Assembly: GCA_028282545.1 (NCBI GenBank) | Contig: JANQHT010000156.1 | Span: forward strand, 1-64,000 | Direction: 5' to 3' | From: Spirochaetales bacterium | GTDB taxonomy: Bacteria > Spirochaetota > Spirochaetia > DSM-27196 > Alkalispirochaetaceae | Length of the DNA stretch: 64,000 nt | Shown: positions 53,804 through 61,397 of the stretch, piece after piece | How positions within the stretch are numbered: the stretch's first letter is position 1 | How the letters are laid out: each line of letters starts with the position of its first letter | Program-made: the position numbers and the translations under genes | Notes under the pieces: generated by a model | The model's input: only the letters and a program-made list of their open reading frames with translations | What the model was told of the DNA's origin: nothing | Databases searched by the model: none

Positions 53804-54316
53804 TTAGTACGTCTCCCAGGAAAGAAGATCGTCCAGGGATCGGCGCGATTTTGTGATTGGGCTCGCGTCATCCGGATAGCCCAGGGGAAGCAATGCCGCC
53901 ACGGCCCAACCGTTTGGCACGTCCAACAGCGTGGCTGCCTCTCCGCCGTCAAACGCGCCGATCCAGCACGTCCCAAGTCCTTCATGGGCGGCTACGAGCA
54001 TAAGGTGGTCGGTCAGGGTACCGATATCCACCGGCATACGGGGCTGGCCGCACCGCATGTCCCCAACGGTTGTATCGCCGCATACCGCGAGTATCACCGG
54101 CGCCTGCGAAACGAAGGGCTGCCCGGCGATATCGTTTCCGAGCTTCTTACGTTTGCCTGCATCGGTGACCGCGATGACGTGCCACTCCTGGCCGTTTTTG
54201 GCGGACGGCGCGTACCGGGCCGACTCCACGATCCGCTCAACCATTGCCGGCTCAACGTCGCGATTCTCCCAGCTCCGAACGCTCTTTCGATAGCGGATCA
54301 GTTCGTGTATGTCCAT
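53804..54316 (-). CDS. Nitroreductase family protein
   Basis: 170 residues. FMN-binding Arg/Ser in RYRKSVRSWENRD, ESARYAPSAKNGQEWHVIAV and the C-terminal LGYPDDASP mark a small nitroreductase. It reduces nitro groups, quinones or flavins with NAD(P)H. It converges on cheD. A broken second copy is at 42803-42953. The -10 box TAGACT lies six bases from the ATG and no Shine-Dalgarno sequence is present. Confidence 0.9.
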   Translation of the reverse strand: MDIHELIRYRKSVRSWENRDVEPAMVERIVESARYAPSAKNGQEWHVIAVTDAGKRKKLGNDIAGQPFVSQAPVILAVCGDTTVGDMRCGQPRMPVDIGTLTDHLMLVAAHEGLGTCWIGAFDGGEAATLLDVPNGWAVAALLPLGYPDDASPITKSRRSLDDLLSWETY

Positions 54317-54322
54317 GACCGG

Positions 54323-54352
54323 AGTCTACCAAAGAGGGCCCGGCCGGGACAA
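54323..54352 (-). promoter_or_regulatory. Promoter of the nitroreductase gene
   Basis: Minus-strand TTGTCC, 18 bases, TAGACT, six bases, ATG. Box sequences and spacings are nearly the same as for toxin-antitoxin module 1. Confidence 0.45.
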
Positions 54353-54440
54353 ACTCGCCGGTAGCGGCAAAGGTGTCCCGGACCGGCCCTGGCCGCGTGC
54401 GGCCGCCTTCCGGCGTTTTCAGTGTCCGCCCGTTGTTACT

Positions 54441-54614
54441 TCATACGGCGGGGCGGTCCTGCATCCGCGTTCCCGCCCGCACGAGCATCGTGCCGATCGC
54501 GTTGAGGATACGTCGGCGCAGGGCGTCGATCCGTGAGGAGCGCCCGGCCATCGATTTCATCATGGCTCGTCGTTCGCGATCCATGATCCGGTGTTCAACG
54601 TCGTGGTAGATCAT
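54441..54614 (-). CDS. Small basic protein of 57 residues downstream of two terminators
   Basis: ATG with GGAGGAGAG upstream. The product (MIYHDVEHRIMDRERRAMMK..., rich in Arg and Met, pI clearly basic) has helical character and no recognised domain. It begins 18 bases after a strong minus-strand terminator, which leaves no room for its own promoter. Expression would therefore need readthrough. Unknown function; a nucleic-acid- or membrane-surface-binding helix is possible. Confidence 0.6.
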   Translation of the reverse strand: MIYHDVEHRIMDRERRAMMKSMAGRSSRIDALRRRILNAIGTMLVRAGTRMQDRPAV

Positions 54615-54631
54615 CGCTCTCCTCCGATACC

Positions 54632-54663
54632 ACAAAAAAAGGCCGCTCCTAGGGGGCGGCCTT
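54632..54663 (-). terminator. Rho-independent terminator upstream of the 57-residue gene
   Basis: On the minus strand AAGGCCGC pairs with GCGGCCTT, followed by a run of T (54633-54640). Confidence 0.8.
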
Positions 54664-54686
54664 CCACCTGGCGAAACCGCCAGGGC

Positions 54687-54722
54687 ACAAAAAAACCGTA
54701 GCCCTTTTTCTGGGTCTACGGT
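54687..54722 (-). terminator. Rho-independent terminator after the 25-residue peptide
   Basis: On the minus strand CCGTAG pairs with CTACGG, with an inner CCC/GGG pairing, followed by seven T. A third hairpin (CCTGGCG/CGCCAGG, 54667-54684) lies between this and the next terminator. Confidence 0.85.
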
Positions 54723-54749
54723 CCGTTGATCAGTGAACGATGGGCGTTC

Positions 54750-54827
54750 TTACCGACACACCTCCGCAGACCCAATGATTGCGTACGCACACACAGCAAT
54801 GCTGATTACCGGAAAAAACTGCATCAT
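54750..54827 (-). CDS. 25-residue hydrophobic peptide, possible leader or membrane peptide
   Basis: An excellent ribosome site (AAGGAGG, eight bases before ATG ATG) starts MMQFFPVISIAVCAYAIIGS followed by AEVCR and a stop. The middle is a single membrane-spanning stretch. It lies between a good promoter and a strong terminator, so it is the main product of this transcript. It may be a regulatory leader for the 57-residue gene, a small membrane subunit or a toxin-like peptide. Confidence 0.6.
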   Translation of the reverse strand: MMQFFPVISIAVCAYAIIGSAEVCR

Positions 54828-54858
54828 CGGTTCTGCCTCCTTCGATAAGATAGTCGGT

Positions 54859-54887
54859 ACTAAACCACGTCCGGGTTTTTGTGTCAA
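54859..54887 (-). promoter_or_regulatory. Promoter of the small-peptide transcript
   Basis: Minus-strand TTGACA, 17 bases, TTTAGT, then about 31 bases to the peptide ATG. Confidence 0.6.
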
Positions 54888-54937
54888 CTCGTTGAATGAT
54901 GTTTCGGTTTGTTTTGTTCGCGCCTTGACCGCTCCGC

Positions 54938-55372
54938 TCAGGCGCAGTCGTCGAAATCGAACAATGTGATGGAGCCGGCTGCGTCAACGTGCAGGTTTCC
55001 CAAATGTGGATCCTGGTGGATCATATGATAGTTCGATGGATTGGTGCCGAGGGTGTGTATTGCCGCCCTCGCGGAGGAGAGTTTCTCCTGGACCGAGGCG
55101 TCTCGCTCGGTGCTCCGCCTCTGCGCGTCCCACGCCGGGCGTGCGACGATCCCGGCCCGCAGCCCGTACGACTTGGACACACGGTGCATCAACCCGATCA
55201 GTCCGCCCGTACTCGTGCAGCCGATCACTGTTCCAGCCGCCGTTGTCCCGGCGCGAAACACAAAGCTGTCGAAACCGCCGAGCAGATGGTCCTCCGCCGG
55301 ATTCAGACCGAGTCGATGGCACGCCTCGTCCAGGATCCGCCCTGAGTATCGTTCTTTGATCCCGGGTTTCAC
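54938..55372 (-). pseudogene. Decayed APH/RdoA-like phosphotransferase
   Basis: The N-terminal LLGGFDSFVFRAG and the catalytic HQDPHLGNLHVD...ITLFDFDDC are typical of the aminoglycoside/RdoA-type kinase fold. Only 144 residues remain: most of the N-lobe, including the ATP-binding lysine region, is missing between FRAGTTAAG and the helix LMHRVSKSYG, and the protein stops right after the second metal-binding Asp, so the C-lobe helices are gone. It overlaps the AMP-binding remnant by four bases. No activity is expected. Confidence 0.7.
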
Positions 55373-56376
55373 CCCATCTGCTCCCGGTTGCTCTCGGCGG
55401 CAAAAGTGATCTGACCACCGACACCATACCCGCGAATAACGGAAGCACCAACCGCCTCAAGCCGATCCGTGAATCGCCGGCTCTTCGACGGGGGACCCAG
55501 TATTGCGAAACGAGGGAGCGCCACATCTCTGCTGCGCCGTTTACGACGGACCCCGAACAGGCGAGGCCGTCTTTGCCGGTGATGCAACGCGAGGACGCGC
55601 CAAACCCGTTCCTCCTCGTCATCACCGATGACGAATAGCTGGGGTCGTACCTCGTCGATCGTCCGTCCCGGGTCTGCGTTCGCGGGTACGAGAGTCACAA
55701 CGCTGCCGGTAACGAGGGCGCCGGCGTAGGCCACGATCCACGCGGGAATCCACGGAATCCGCCGCGTCAGCGCTATCCGGGATCCGTACGCGATCCCGAT
55801 CGCCTCGACGGCGCGCCGGGCACCGCTGACTATATCGCCCTGCGTCACGGTGCGACCATCCCCAACGGCAAACACCGCCGCATCCTCCAGCCCACGCTCG
55901 ATCTCACCTGCGGTCCGAGCGGTCTGGTGTGACACACGCTCTCCCTCATCAACGAGTTCCGCTGATGAGATCCACACGGTTGCGGTGTCATCGATTGCGA
56001 TTCCGAGCCGAGGCGCGGTTGGTTGACTCGACGAGTCCGATACAACGGAGAGTCCCGCCAGGGCAGCGCCCATTTCCACCGTCGTGCGGTCGATCGAGGG
56101 CTGCCCGGCAAGCACAAGAGCGGCGCCTGGAACCGCCCCGCGCGCCACCAGCGCCCGTGCAACCATTCGCGATCTCCGCTCGAACGACGCGAAACCGATC
56201 GTATGGACCTGTACGTCCGTTTGTTCCGCCAGGAACGGCTGGTCGCCAAACGTATCAACCGCGCTCGCCATGATATCGACAAGGGTGGCTTTCACAGAGG
56301 CATAATCGTACGCGGCGGGAGGCAGGATTTCAACGGGGTAGAATATACGTGCAGCAGTTCTCGTTGTGGCGATCAC
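55369..56376 (-). pseudogene. Degenerate AMP-binding (ANL superfamily) protein
   Basis: 335 residues with the N-terminal ANL pattern (TLVDIMASAVDTFGDQPFLA, VARALVARGAVPGAALVLAG) and a later GYGVGGQITFA near the usual GYG(L)TE site. The phosphate-binding TSGTTGxPKG motif is missing; AVFAVGDGRTVTQGD stands in its place. The C-terminal lysine domain is absent. The first eight codons are the arm of the inverted-repeat element, so the native start is probably lost. Still open for its full length, so a non-catalytic protein is possible. Confidence 0.6.
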
Positions 56377-56506
56377 ATGACCTTGGCAAGAAGAACAAAA
56401 CGCTTGGCTTCGCTACGCTGCAGAGACGCGTTTTGTTCTTCGTTTCGGGCGCGGCTGGTGATATTCACCGCCAATCGGCCAAGTGATCGCCACAACGAGA
56501 ACTGCT
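56353..56506. repeat. Nested inverted-repeat element with 24-bp perfect outer arms
   Basis: Outer arms 56353-56376 and 56483-56506 are exact reverse complements over 24 bases. Inside, GAAGAACAAAACGC (56390-56403) pairs with its complement at 56428-56441. The whole 154-base unit can fold as a long cruciform. There is no reading frame of note. It forms the 5' end of the AMP-binding remnant. Confidence 0.8.
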
Positions 56507-56535
56507 CGTCCCTTGATGTAGACTAAATTGTCGGC

Positions 56536-56568
56536 GGGCTCGTCACCCTCCGTCCATAATGAGAATTG
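56536..56568. repeat. Second copy of a dispersed intergenic repeat
   Basis: GGGCTCGTCACCCTCCGTCC and the following ATAATGAGA match 13487-13515 at 25 of 28 positions. The copy here lies directly upstream of the GyrI-like gene; the other is also intergenic. Confidence 0.5.
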
Positions 56569-56583
56569 ACTATACTTTTGGAT

Positions 56584-57201
56584 ATGAAGATCGATTTCAA
56601 GAAGGAACTCAAGCAGCTCTTTGCTCCCGGTACAAAAGATTTTGTGCTCGTTGACGTCCCGTGTTTTCGTTTTTTCAAGATCGATGGTGAGGGAGACCCC
56701 AATACCGCCCCCGCATACACCGCCGCCTTGGAGACGCTCTACCCGGTGGCGTACGCCTTGAAGTTCGCCTGCAAGAAGGAACTCCAGTGCGACTACGTCG
56801 TACCGCCGCTGGAGGGTCTCTGGTGGGCCGACAACATGGCCGCGTTCACCGCCAATCTCGACAAGAATCAATGGAAATGGACCATGATGATCATGATCCC
56901 CGACTTCGCCACGGAAGATCTCATCGCGGCATCTCGGGAGAGCGCCGCTCGCAAGAAGCCGCTCCCATTGATCGATCGATTACGGGTCGAAACGTACTCC
57001 GAGGGAATGTGCGCGCAGATCATGCACGTGGGACCCTACGACGCCGAAGGTCCCACCCTCCAGCGTCTTCACCGGGAGTGGATCCCGGAACACGATCTGG
57101 TTGAGAACGGCAAGCACCACGAGATCTATTTGAGCGATCCCCGCAAGAGTGCGCCGGAGAAGCTCAAGACAATTCTGCGGCAACCGGTGCAGCCGCGGTA
57201 G
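56584..57201 (+). CDS. GyrI-like small-molecule-binding domain protein
   Basis: 205 residues. DFVLVDVPCFRFFKIDGEGD, LYPVAYALKFACK, EGLWWADN, KWTMMIMIPDF and GMCAQIMHVGPYDAEGPT are hallmarks of the stand-alone GyrI-like family (SOUL/GyrI fold), which binds or hydrolyses small molecules. There is no DNA-binding domain. TATACT lies seven bases before the ATG with no Shine-Dalgarno sequence, so the mRNA may be leaderless. It converges on the PHP-domain gene. Confidence 0.88.
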   Translation: MKIDFKKELKQLFAPGTKDFVLVDVPCFRFFKIDGEGDPNTAPAYTAALETLYPVAYALKFACKKELQCDYVVPPLEGLWWADNMAAFTANLDKNQWKWTMMIMIPDFATEDLIAASRESAARKKPLPLIDRLRVETYSEGMCAQIMHVGPYDAEGPTLQRLHREWIPEHDLVENGKHHEIYLSDPRKSAPEKLKTILRQPVQPR

Positions 57202-57223
57202 CAGTGGTGTCAAACGGCCGCGG

Positions 57224-58528
57224 CTACCGGCGGCCCGACTGCGCCGACTCCCGCCCCAGCCGCGCAAAGTGAGCGATTCGCGCATCCAGCGGCTCACCCG
57301 CCACCGGGGAAGCGTCCCCGAACAGTCCGCGATCAATACCCGCGCGGGCGGCCCGTTCGTGCCCTACGAGTGCCCAGGTGCTCTCCACCAGGTGCGTGAA
57401 GGCCTCGCCCCGAGATTCCGGGGAGAGAAAACTCTGCCGACTCGAGTTGATATCGACACCGCTGATTTCCATCAGTCCCTGTTCCTGCGCCAGCGCCTGG
57501 ACGCGTTTGAGCTGGGAGAGCGAATTTCGCGGCGGCATATAGGTGACGGCCAGGAAACCGAGGCGCGGGAGGTCCGCGAACAGCTCTCCCACGTAGGCGT
57601 CCTCGAAGGCCTGCGCTTTTTTGTCGCCCGTAGGCGAATCTGCCACGTCTCCCAGGTAGGCGTAGGCGGGAATTGCGCCCAGCTCGCGTGCCAACGCGTT
57701 TGCCTGCTCGACCGGTACACACTCCTCGTTGCCCGGTTGGATGAAGAATCGCGGCACCAGTTCCGATTTGAACACGCCCAGAAGATCGTAGAGTCGGTGG
57801 GAGTTCCCACCGTCGTCGATTCGCGCGCCCATCCGGGACGACACCGTGATTCCCAGGCGAGAATCGAGAAATGACGAGGTCTGTGCCGGTGATTCGCACG
57901 TGTCGCTCACGTGTGCCGCCAGGGCATAGAGGATGTGCCGTTCGGTCACGCTGCCACCCGTGCGCGCCCAGGAGAGGGGGCGGACGTCCCGATCGTAGTC
58001 GATCGTCCCTATTGCTTCGCTGACAATCGAATTGAGTGCGTCTACCTGCTTCCGGTTGCGTTCTTCCCTGGCCGCGTTGATTGGTTTGAGCCGCTCCGCT
58101 AACGTTCCGATCGAATCACGCGGTACGCCGTGAATCACGATGTAGGCGTTCCCGATCGAATCGGGGTTGTTCAGTCGTCGTTCGGCAAACCGCGTGCCGG
58201 CAAAACTCACTCGCAGCTCACAGCCAACCGTGGATCCAATGCCGCAGATCGCCGCCGCGGCCGTCATCTCGTGGGCCGCCCCGATCGACTCGTGGTCGAC
58301 GGATCCCACTACACGAAGGCCCGCCCGGCGGGCGTGGAAGGCCACCGATGACGGGCTGTAGGGGCTGAAGCTGTAGCGCGTGTGGACGTGGTTGTTCACC
58401 TCATCCCCGAGAGGGGCGGATCGGAGGCCGTCAATATCGCTCTCGTAGGCCGATCGGAGCGCGTCGAGGCGATCATTTTCTGATTGCGCTTCAAGGGCCG
58501 ATTCGTCGAAGGCGGGTAAAGCGTTCAC
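57224..58528 (-). CDS. PHP-domain phosphoesterase-like protein
   Basis: 434 residues from GTG 58528. Metal ligands of the PHP fold appear in NNHVHTRYSFSPYSPSS, VGSVDHESIGAAHEM, VGCELRVSF and near the C-terminus GVDINSSRQSF. The long insertions resemble uncharacterised PHP proteins that accompany sugar or carboxylate genes. A phosphoesterase or hydrolase role is inferred. It is divergent from the operator-controlled dehydrogenase, with 48 bases between the GTG and the -35 box of that promoter. Confidence 0.8.
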   Translation of the reverse strand: MNALPAFDESALEAQSENDRLDALRSAYESDIDGLRSAPLGDEVNNHVHTRYSFSPYSPSSVAFHARRAGLRVVGSVDHESIGAAHEMTAAAAICGIGSTVGCELRVSFAGTRFAERRLNNPDSIGNAYIVIHGVPRDSIGTLAERLKPINAAREERNRKQVDALNSIVSEAIGTIDYDRDVRPLSWARTGGSVTERHILYALAAHVSDTCESPAQTSSFLDSRLGITVSSRMGARIDDGGNSHRLYDLLGVFKSELVPRFFIQPGNEECVPVEQANALARELGAIPAYAYLGDVADSPTGDKKAQAFEDAYVGELFADLPRLGFLAVTYMPPRNSLSQLKRVQALAQEQGLMEISGVDINSSRQSFLSPESRGEAFTHLVESTWALVGHERAARAGIDRGLFGDASPVAGEPLDARIAHFARLGRESAQSGRR

Positions 58529-58576
58529 CGGGAGTATTATCCATTTTTGGCTTTGAATGGCCAGCCGTCCGCTTAC

Positions 58577-58626
58577 TTGACAACCCCGTTGACACAACTA
58601 TAATATGTTCTATTATAAGAACATAT
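58577..58626 (+). promoter_or_regulatory. Consensus promoter overlapped by a 9-6-9 palindromic operator
   Basis: TTGACA, 16 bases, TATAAT: both boxes are perfect consensus. ATATGTTCT (58603-58611) and AGAACATAT (58618-58626) form an exact inverted repeat around the expected start point. A strong promoter under tight repression is the simplest reading. Confidence 0.75.
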
Positions 58627-58642
58627 GTTCAAATAATAAAAA

Positions 58643-58820
58643 GGAAATGAACGACGAACCATGCGCGCATACACCGGATGCTCGCCAAGAACGCCGTCTA
58701 CCACTGGAACGCCATCCGGCTGGAGAACGGGACTCTCGTCACGTGGACTCCGCGCATTTCGACGCCGAATTCGCCGGCAAGGTCGACGGTGCCATTGCGG
58801 CCCAGTGTCCACGCCCGTAG
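58643..58820 (+). pseudogene. Short frame-disrupted gene before the dehydrogenase
   Basis: Two adjacent stretches look coding by their G/C-ending codons but in different frames: MLAKNAVYHWNAIRLENGTL from ATG 58678, and HFDAEFAGKVDGAIAAQ ending at TAG 58818. A single -1 shift near 58757 would join them into a protein of about 47 residues. An uninterrupted frame from ATG 58648 (ribosome site AAAAGG) exists but its first half has poor codon character. Unknown function. Confidence 0.4.
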
Positions 58821-58838
58821 TTGCCGGGGTCGCTTGAC

Positions 58839-59795
58839 GTGAACATCGTTGCGCTCGATAGCTACGCAGTGAACCCGGGCGATCTCTCCTGGGAACCGAT
58901 TCGCCGCCTGGGCGAGTTCTCCGCGTTTCCGGATACGCCGACGCATCTGTTTATGGAACGTGCATCGGGAGCACAGGTGCTCCTGGTCGATCACGAAGAG
59001 ATGACCAGGTCCCGGTTCGAGCAACTGCCGGACCTGCGGTTCGTTGGCCTCTTTGCTACCGGGCACGATCGCGTTGATCTGGCCGCGGCACGAGACGCCG
59101 GGATCGCCGTGGCAAACGTTCCCGACTATTCGACGGCTTCAGTTGCACAGATGACCGTGGCACTATTGCTGCATCTGACGAACCGGGTGGAAGAGTACGA
59201 TCGTCTCGTCCACGACGGCCGGTGGCGGCGGGGCGCACCGTTTCGCTACCTTGACAAACCGCTCGTAGAGCTGGCGGGCAAAACGATTGCGATTTTCGGG
59301 TTTGGAACGATCGGGACGGTCGTGGGGTCCATTGTCCACGCCATGGGGATGAATATCCTTGGCAGGCGTGAACGACGCAAGGTCGGACTTCCGTTTCCGG
59401 TAGAGTGGCTTTCCGACGATGAGTTCTTTCGACGAGCAGACGTAATATCGCTCCACACGCCCCTCAACGACGAGACGCGGCACGTAATAAACGAAGACGC
59501 GCTACGACTGGTCAAGCGGGGGGTGATTCTCGTGAACACGTCCCGTGGTGGGCTCGTGGACGATGTGGCGCTGGCGCGTGCCCTCGAAAAGGGCGTCGTG
59601 TCCGCCGCCGCGCTCGACAGTGTGGGCGACACGGAACCACCGGAAGAGTCGAACCCGCTCCTCTCGGTGCGCAACTGCGTGATCACTCCGCACGTTGCAT
59701 GGGCGACGCGGGCGGCCCGGGAGCGGTGTATCCACGAGGTGGCGGCAAACTTGGAGGCGTTCGCCGCCGGGAAACGGAGAAACCGGGTCGATTGA
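58839..59795 (+). CDS. D-2-hydroxyacid dehydrogenase family protein (second copy)
   Basis: 318 residues. I chose GTG 58839 (VNIVALDSY) by alignment with the paralogue at 43023; a TTG 18 bases upstream is possible. NAD-binding GKTIAIFGFGTIGTVVG, NTSRGGLVDD and the catalytic His in ITPHVAWATRAAR are present. The PDYSTASVAQMTVALLLHLT segment is like hydroxypyruvate/glycerate-type dehydrogenases. It is followed by an Asp/Glu-racemase-family gene 91 bases later and lies downstream of the operator at 58603-58626. Confidence 0.88.
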   Translation: MNIVALDSYAVNPGDLSWEPIRRLGEFSAFPDTPTHLFMERASGAQVLLVDHEEMTRSRFEQLPDLRFVGLFATGHDRVDLAAARDAGIAVANVPDYSTASVAQMTVALLLHLTNRVEEYDRLVHDGRWRRGAPFRYLDKPLVELAGKTIAIFGFGTIGTVVGSIVHAMGMNILGRRERRKVGLPFPVEWLSDDEFFRRADVISLHTPLNDETRHVINEDALRLVKRGVILVNTSRGGLVDDVALARALEKGVVSAAALDSVGDTEPPEESNPLLSVRNCVITPHVAWATRAARERCIHEVAANLEAFAAGKRRNRVD

Positions 59796-59886
59796 CCGCA
59801 GAGCACCGCGGTTTTGTGCCGCGGCGCGACATTGCCCGGCACGGCCGGATAACGCAGGGCGCCACGATGCGCCCGGGGAGGGACAG

Positions 59887-60624
59887 GTGATTTTCAAACA
59901 GAAAGGGCACCAGGTGAGCTACGGCGAGGCGATAGGAATCCTGTTGATCGAAAACCACGTTCCCTTTGTGCCCGGAGACGTTGCGAACGCGACGAGCTAC
60001 GACTTCCCGGTACGATTCGAACGGTTGAACGGTTTCACGCCGGCGCGCCTCTTTGCGCACGACACTTCGATGGTGGACGAGGGCATTGCCGCGGGGAAAC
60101 GCCTCGTCGCGGAAGGGGTCCGCGCCGTAACCGGCGATTGCGGCTTTCTCGCGATCTACCAGGAGAAGATCGCCGCCGAGATCGGCGTGCCGACCTTTAT
60201 GACCAGCCTGCTGCAGTTACCCTTTGTCGAGAAGTTCGTCGGGAGCAGAGGCAAGGTCGGGATTATCACTGCCAACAAGGGGGCGCTCACGCGGATGGTC
60301 CTGGACGCCGCCGGGGCCGGCCCGGACGAACGCCACGTTATCGCGGGCCTCGAAGACAAGCCGCACTTTCCGGCGGCGGTCTTTGACGAGATCGGCGAGT
60401 TCGACACGGACAGGGTCGAGGACGAGGTTCTTCAATGCGCCGCCGAAGTCACCGCCGACCCGGCGGTCAAGGCGATCCTGCTTGAGTGCAGCCTCCTGCC
60501 GCCCTACGCCGCCGCTGTTCACGAGACGACGGGGCTGCCCGTTTTCGACTACAACACGATGATCCGCCACGTGCACCAGGCGCTGGTCCCGCGGACGTGG
60601 GTGAACGCGCATCGCTTCATGTAG
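59887..60624 (+). CDS. Aspartate/glutamate (hydantoin) racemase family protein
   Basis: 245 residues, GTG start with GGGGAGGGA upstream. One catalytic Cys is in AVTGDCGFLAIYQ and the other in AILLECSLLPPYA; GKVGIITANKGALT is the phosphate-like binding loop. The family racemises amino acids or decarboxylates/isomerises malonates and maleate. With the dehydrogenase before it, a small dicarboxylate or hydroxyacid pathway is plausible. Confidence 0.82.
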   Translation: MIFKQKGHQVSYGEAIGILLIENHVPFVPGDVANATSYDFPVRFERLNGFTPARLFAHDTSMVDEGIAAGKRLVAEGVRAVTGDCGFLAIYQEKIAAEIGVPTFMTSLLQLPFVEKFVGSRGKVGIITANKGALTRMVLDAAGAGPDERHVIAGLEDKPHFPAAVFDEIGEFDTDRVEDEVLQCAAEVTADPAVKAILLECSLLPPYAAAVHETTGLPVFDYNTMIRHVHQALVPRTWVNAHRFM

Positions 60625-60626
60625 GG

Positions 60627-60924
60627 GGCGGACGAGCGTTTCCTGGGCTTCGGCGGAGCGGCGTTTGCGGTTGCGGCAACCCTGCAAAGCCCACGGTGAC
60701 GCACCGTCCCTTTAGCACGCCTGCAGAATTCGGAAACGCTCGTCCGCCTGCGCGCGGCTGAGTGACGGCCGATTGGGACGGCGGAGCGGCGTTTGCGGTT
60801 GCGGCAGCCCTGCAAAGCCCACGGTGACGCACCATCCCTTTAGCACGCCTGCAGAAATTCGAAACCGCTCGTCCGCCTGCGTGCAGCTTGGTGACGGCCA
60901 TATTGAGGGCGGACGAGCGGTTCC
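60627..60924. repeat. Tandem 128-bp repeat with inverted-repeat borders
   Basis: Two units start at 60651 and 60779 (CGGCGGAGCGGCGTTTGCGG in both) and are about nine-tenths identical by eye. GGCGGACGAGCGTTTCC at 60627-60643 is the exact complement of 60732-60748; a second pair (60861-60877, 60908-60924) differs at one position. Each half can fold into a long hairpin. No gene is visible. Possibly a REP-like or mobile-cassette remnant. Confidence 0.75.
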
Positions 60925-61128
60925 TGGCCGGGGCGGACGTGTTTGGACTGTATCAATGGTGAAAATCGTACACCAAAACGACTCGTCGGGCTGATGGTGT
61001 AGATCCGTCCGTCCATGTACGGCGCGGATTCACATACTAAGTGCAACACGGTAGGCACAAAGAAGGAGAGCCGGAATACTCAAGGGCATCCAGCTTCTAC
61101 CAGGAAAAGGAACGGGAAATTCAAGGAT
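60925..61128. other. Non-coding stretch leading into foreign-looking DNA
   Basis: No supported gene, promoter or terminator. The style of the sequence appears to change across this stretch, after which genes differ in type from the rest of the window. Confidence 0.35.
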
Positions 61129-61396
61129 ATGCAGGAGTACCAGTTCGGCATCTTCGACAACATCCAGGCCTCCTGGCGCCTCCATGAACCACCACCACGG
61201 AGTGGGCAAGATGACCGCCCGCTGGGTGGAGGATTCCATCGGTCCGGAATTCATGGCTCTGTTCCGGGCCCTGAAGGATCACTTCGATCCCCGGGGCATC
61301 ATGAATCCCGGCGGCACTCTCGGACTGGACATGGATGAGGAGGAGCGCCGGAAGCCGCGATTCACCGGCCGCACCTGGGATAATCCGGCGTACTGA
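61129..61396 (+). pseudogene. 3' fragment of a FAD-linked oxidase with a frameshift
   Basis: MNHHHGVGKMTARWVEDSIG and the tail FDPRGIMNPGGTLGL match the C-terminus of the GlcD/alkyl-DHAP synthase FAD-oxidase family, where HHHGVGK is the active-site loop. The preceding residues EYQFGIFDNIQAS fit the helix expected before that loop but lie in another frame, so there is a shift near 61180. Nothing of the FAD-binding domain precedes it. Only about 85 of a usual 450-550 residues remain. Confidence 0.75.
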
Positions 61397-61397
61397 T

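Noticed and set aside
54984-55625. 213-residue minus-strand ORF overlapping the kinase remnant
   Set aside because: Another frame of the same DNA; the kinase motifs HQDPHLGN and FDFDDC are in the 54938-55372 frame.
60627-60924. CRISPR array
   Set aside because: Two 128-base direct repeats with no spacers are not a CRISPR pattern and no cas gene is near.
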